Origin: Thiopontia sp964416755
Lineage (GTDB): Bacteria > Pseudomonadota > Gammaproteobacteria > GCF-002020875
Direction of reading: 5' to 3'
Length of the DNA stretch: 7,439 bases
Assembly: GCA_964416755.1 (NCBI GenBank)
Contig: CAYQFH010000120.1
Location: 1 to 7,439 of the forward strand
Within the stretch, counting starts at the first letter, position 1, and each line of letters starts with the position of its first letter. Below the pieces are notes generated by a model. The model did no database searches and was not told where the DNA came from. It saw nothing but the letters and a program-made list of their open reading frames with translations. A program made the translations under genes and the position numbers. This document shows positions 6,351-7,439 of the stretch, in pieces.

Positions 6351-7208
6351 CTATTCTGAATTTCCTCGTTCACCGGCAGCACGTCCGGTGCCCTGCTCTC
6401 TGAGCAGTTGTTCAATCTGTTCGAGACGCCCCTCGATTGTCTCGGTATGCTCCTTGATCCAGTGTACCTCTCCAGCCTCTCCTTCGCCACTCTCGCGGTC
6501 AAAACGCTCATGCTCCCGGGTCAACACATCCAGTACAATGCCGACCATCATATTGAGAAAGACGAAGGTGGTGAGAAAGATAAAGCTGAGATAGTAGATC
6601 CAGCTCAGAGGATAGACCGTCATGGTCTCGTACATCACATCAGTCCAGTCTTCAAAGGTGGCAACCCGGAACAAGGTCAGCATCGAGATCGCCACATCAC
6701 CCCACAATACACTGTTGATCTGCTCAAACAGAATGCTACCCACTGCACCGTAGATATAGAAGATAACGAACATCAGCAGCACCACATAGCCCATGCGTGG
6801 AATTGCCTTGAACAGCGCATTGACCAGCAGTCGCAGTTCGGGGATCAACGAGACCAGTCGCAGTACACGGAAAATGCGCAGCAATCGCGCCAACAGCACC
6901 AGTTCGCTATCCTCCAGCGGAATCAAGCTGGCAACTACAATGGTGAAGTCGAAGAGATTCCAGCCAGAGCGGAAGAAATTAAAGAAGCGGCGCTCCGCCA
7001 GCATCCGTACCGAGATCTCCAGCACAAAAAAGAGCGTGACCCCGATATCGAGCCACTCCAACGCCTGTGTCAGCTCCGGGCTCAGATTGTAGGTCTTGGC
7101 GCCAATGGTCAACGCCGAGATGACAATGATCAGGATGACGACTGACTCGAATAACTTGTTGCGTTGAAGATTCTCCAGTCTGGACTGGAAGTTAGATAAA
7201 GTATCCAT
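6351..7208 (-). CDS. Bacterial voltage-gated cation channel (NaChBac/NavAb-type, calcium-channel-like filter)
   Basis: This 285-residue ion_trans-family protein has a single six-helix domain that would assemble as a tetramer in the inner membrane. S1 is at about 19-38, S2 at 50-70 and S3 at 78-98. The S4 voltage sensor carries arginines every third residue (R108, R111, R114, R117) in the LLRIFRVLRLVSLIPELR context. S5 is at about 138-161. The pore helix leads to the selectivity filter TFEDWTD (184-190; codons at 6639-6659), and S6 is at about 203-228, containing the conserved Asn (FLNMMVGIVLD). A charged neck and an amphipathic C-terminal helix (about 249-272) match the coiled coil of BacNav channels. 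NavAb has TLESWSM and NaChBac TLESWAS. Here Asp occupies the equivalents of NavAb 178 and 181, pointing to divalent permeation (inference). Start ATG 7208 is preceded by a weak GGTGA. The stop is 10 nt before the kinase start. Confidence 0.92.
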   Translation of the reverse strand: MDTLSNFQSRLENLQRNKLFESVVILIIVISALTIGAKTYNLSPELTQALEWLDIGVTLFFVLEISVRMLAERRFFNFFRSGWNLFDFTIVVASLIPLEDSELVLLARLLRIFRVLRLVSLIPELRLLVNALFKAIPRMGYVVLLMFVIFYIYGAVGSILFEQINSVLWGDVAISMLTLFRVATFEDWTDVMYETMTVYPLSWIYYLSFIFLTTFVFLNMMVGIVLDVLTREHERFDRESGEGEAGEVHWIKEHTETIEGRLEQIEQLLREQGTGRAAGERGNSE

Positions 7209-7237
7209 TATTTCACCATGAAGAACATGAAGTTCAT
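7208..7237 (-). CDS. Possible nine-residue leader peptide overlapping the channel start
   Basis: On the minus strand ATG 7237 opens a frame MNFMFFMVK, and its TAA shares a base with the channel ATG (TAATG). It has no clear ribosome binding site (CGTCTCTTT precedes it), so it may be chance. If translated, it could couple ribosome arrival to channel initiation. Confidence 0.2.
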   Translation of the reverse strand: MNFMFFMVK

Positions 7238-7319
7238 AAAGAGACGACTATTCAGACACAATCCTGCGCAAGGCGGGAATAGCGGCCCATTAATAGCCTG
7301 TTCACCAATAACCATTCGT
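7209..7319. other. Intergenic gap between ubiX-like gene and channel gene
   Basis: About 110 bases, the longest non-coding stretch in the window. Read on the minus strand, it contains a weak promoter candidate (TTGTGT, 17 nt, TATGAA, running from just past 7260 to about 7233) that matches sigma-70 consensus poorly. I see no intrinsic terminator after the ubiX stop, so read-through from ubiX into the channel operon is possible. A nine-codon frame (7237-7208) ends at the channel start. Confidence 0.4.
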
Positions 7320-7439
7320 TTACTCCCCCCAGCGGGGAAGCAGTTGCTGCTCCAACCCCAACTGATCGATAATCCGCGCCACCAAAAAATCGACCAGGTC
7401 CTCGACCGACTTCGGGTTTTGATAGAGCCCCGGACTGGC
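7320..7439 (-). CDS. ubiX: UbiX-type flavin prenyltransferase, C-terminal 39 residues only (truncated by window edge)
   Basis: Reading the minus strand from base 7439 gives 39 sense codons ending in TAA (7322-7320). The peptide contains GLYQNPKSVEDLVDF, then VARIIDQLG and LLPRWGE at the end. The F/Y-Y-x-x-P-x-(S/T)-V-x-D-L-V segment, followed by V-x-R-(V/I)-(L/I)-D-Q-L-G and a terminal RW, is the characteristic C-terminus of UbiX/Pad1 proteins. These enzymes attach a dimethylallyl group to FMN to make prenylated FMN for the UbiD decarboxylase, used in ubiquinone synthesis. The catalytic core is outside the window. The motif match is good, but the fragment is short and other paralogues (Pad1-like) cannot be excluded. 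Confidence 0.82.
   Translation of the reverse strand, partial: ASPGLYQNPKSVEDLVDFLVARIIDQLGLEQQLLPRWGE

Noticed and set aside
6408..7145. Long (245-codon) plus-strand open frame opposite the channel gene
   Set aside because: It is rich in His and Gln, as expected from the complement of Leu/Val/Ile-rich membrane codons. It resembles no known protein and lies opposite a confident channel gene.
7277..7299. Repeated AATAGC in the intergenic gap, first taken as an inverted repeat
   Set aside because: The two copies are direct and only six to seven bases long. They do not form a stem and are not enough for an operator call.

Overview
The window looks like chromosomal DNA from a moderately GC-rich proteobacterium, most likely a gammaproteobacterium. 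HemL closely resembles the enterobacterial enzyme from memory and has the same length (426 residues). The C-terminus of a UbiX-type flavin prenyltransferase (ubiquinone pathway) sits at the right edge. No tRNA, rRNA, transposase, phage gene or CRISPR array is visible. Coding density is very high: no stretch above about 110 bases lacks a gene.

Left block, plus strand (1-4411): six tightly packed genes that read as one transcription unit. These are thiD (5' end cut off by the window), thiE (ATGA overlap with thiD), hemL (own strong ribosome binding site), a PGPGW-like small membrane protein, a DUF4870/Tic20-like three-helix membrane protein, and a membrane-anchored S49 (SppA-type) serine peptidase. 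The first half makes cofactors: thiamine phosphate from the pyrimidine and thiazole moieties, and 5-aminolevulinate for tetrapyrroles. The second half is membrane-associated. A perfect 8-bp hairpin lies inside the end of the PGPGW-like gene.

Right block, minus strand (4416-7208, read right to left): a voltage-gated cation channel of the bacterial NaChBac/NavAb type, a membrane hybrid histidine kinase (DHp, ATPase, receiver, Hpt) with no recognisable sensory domain, and a 67-residue charged protein of unknown function. Channel and kinase are separated by about 10 nt, and the kinase stop and small-gene start share a base (TGATG). The channel's selectivity filter is TFEDWTD. It has acidic residues at the positions that were changed to aspartate to turn NavAb into the calcium channel CavAb, so calcium or mixed divalent permeation is plausible. 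Linking a filter-modified channel to a sensor-less hybrid kinase is the most interesting feature of the window. Functional coupling between them is inference.

The two blocks converge with only 4 bases between their stop codons and no convincing terminator between them. At the right edge, 39 codons of a ubiX-like 3' end lie on the minus strand upstream of the channel, separated by a 110-base gap.
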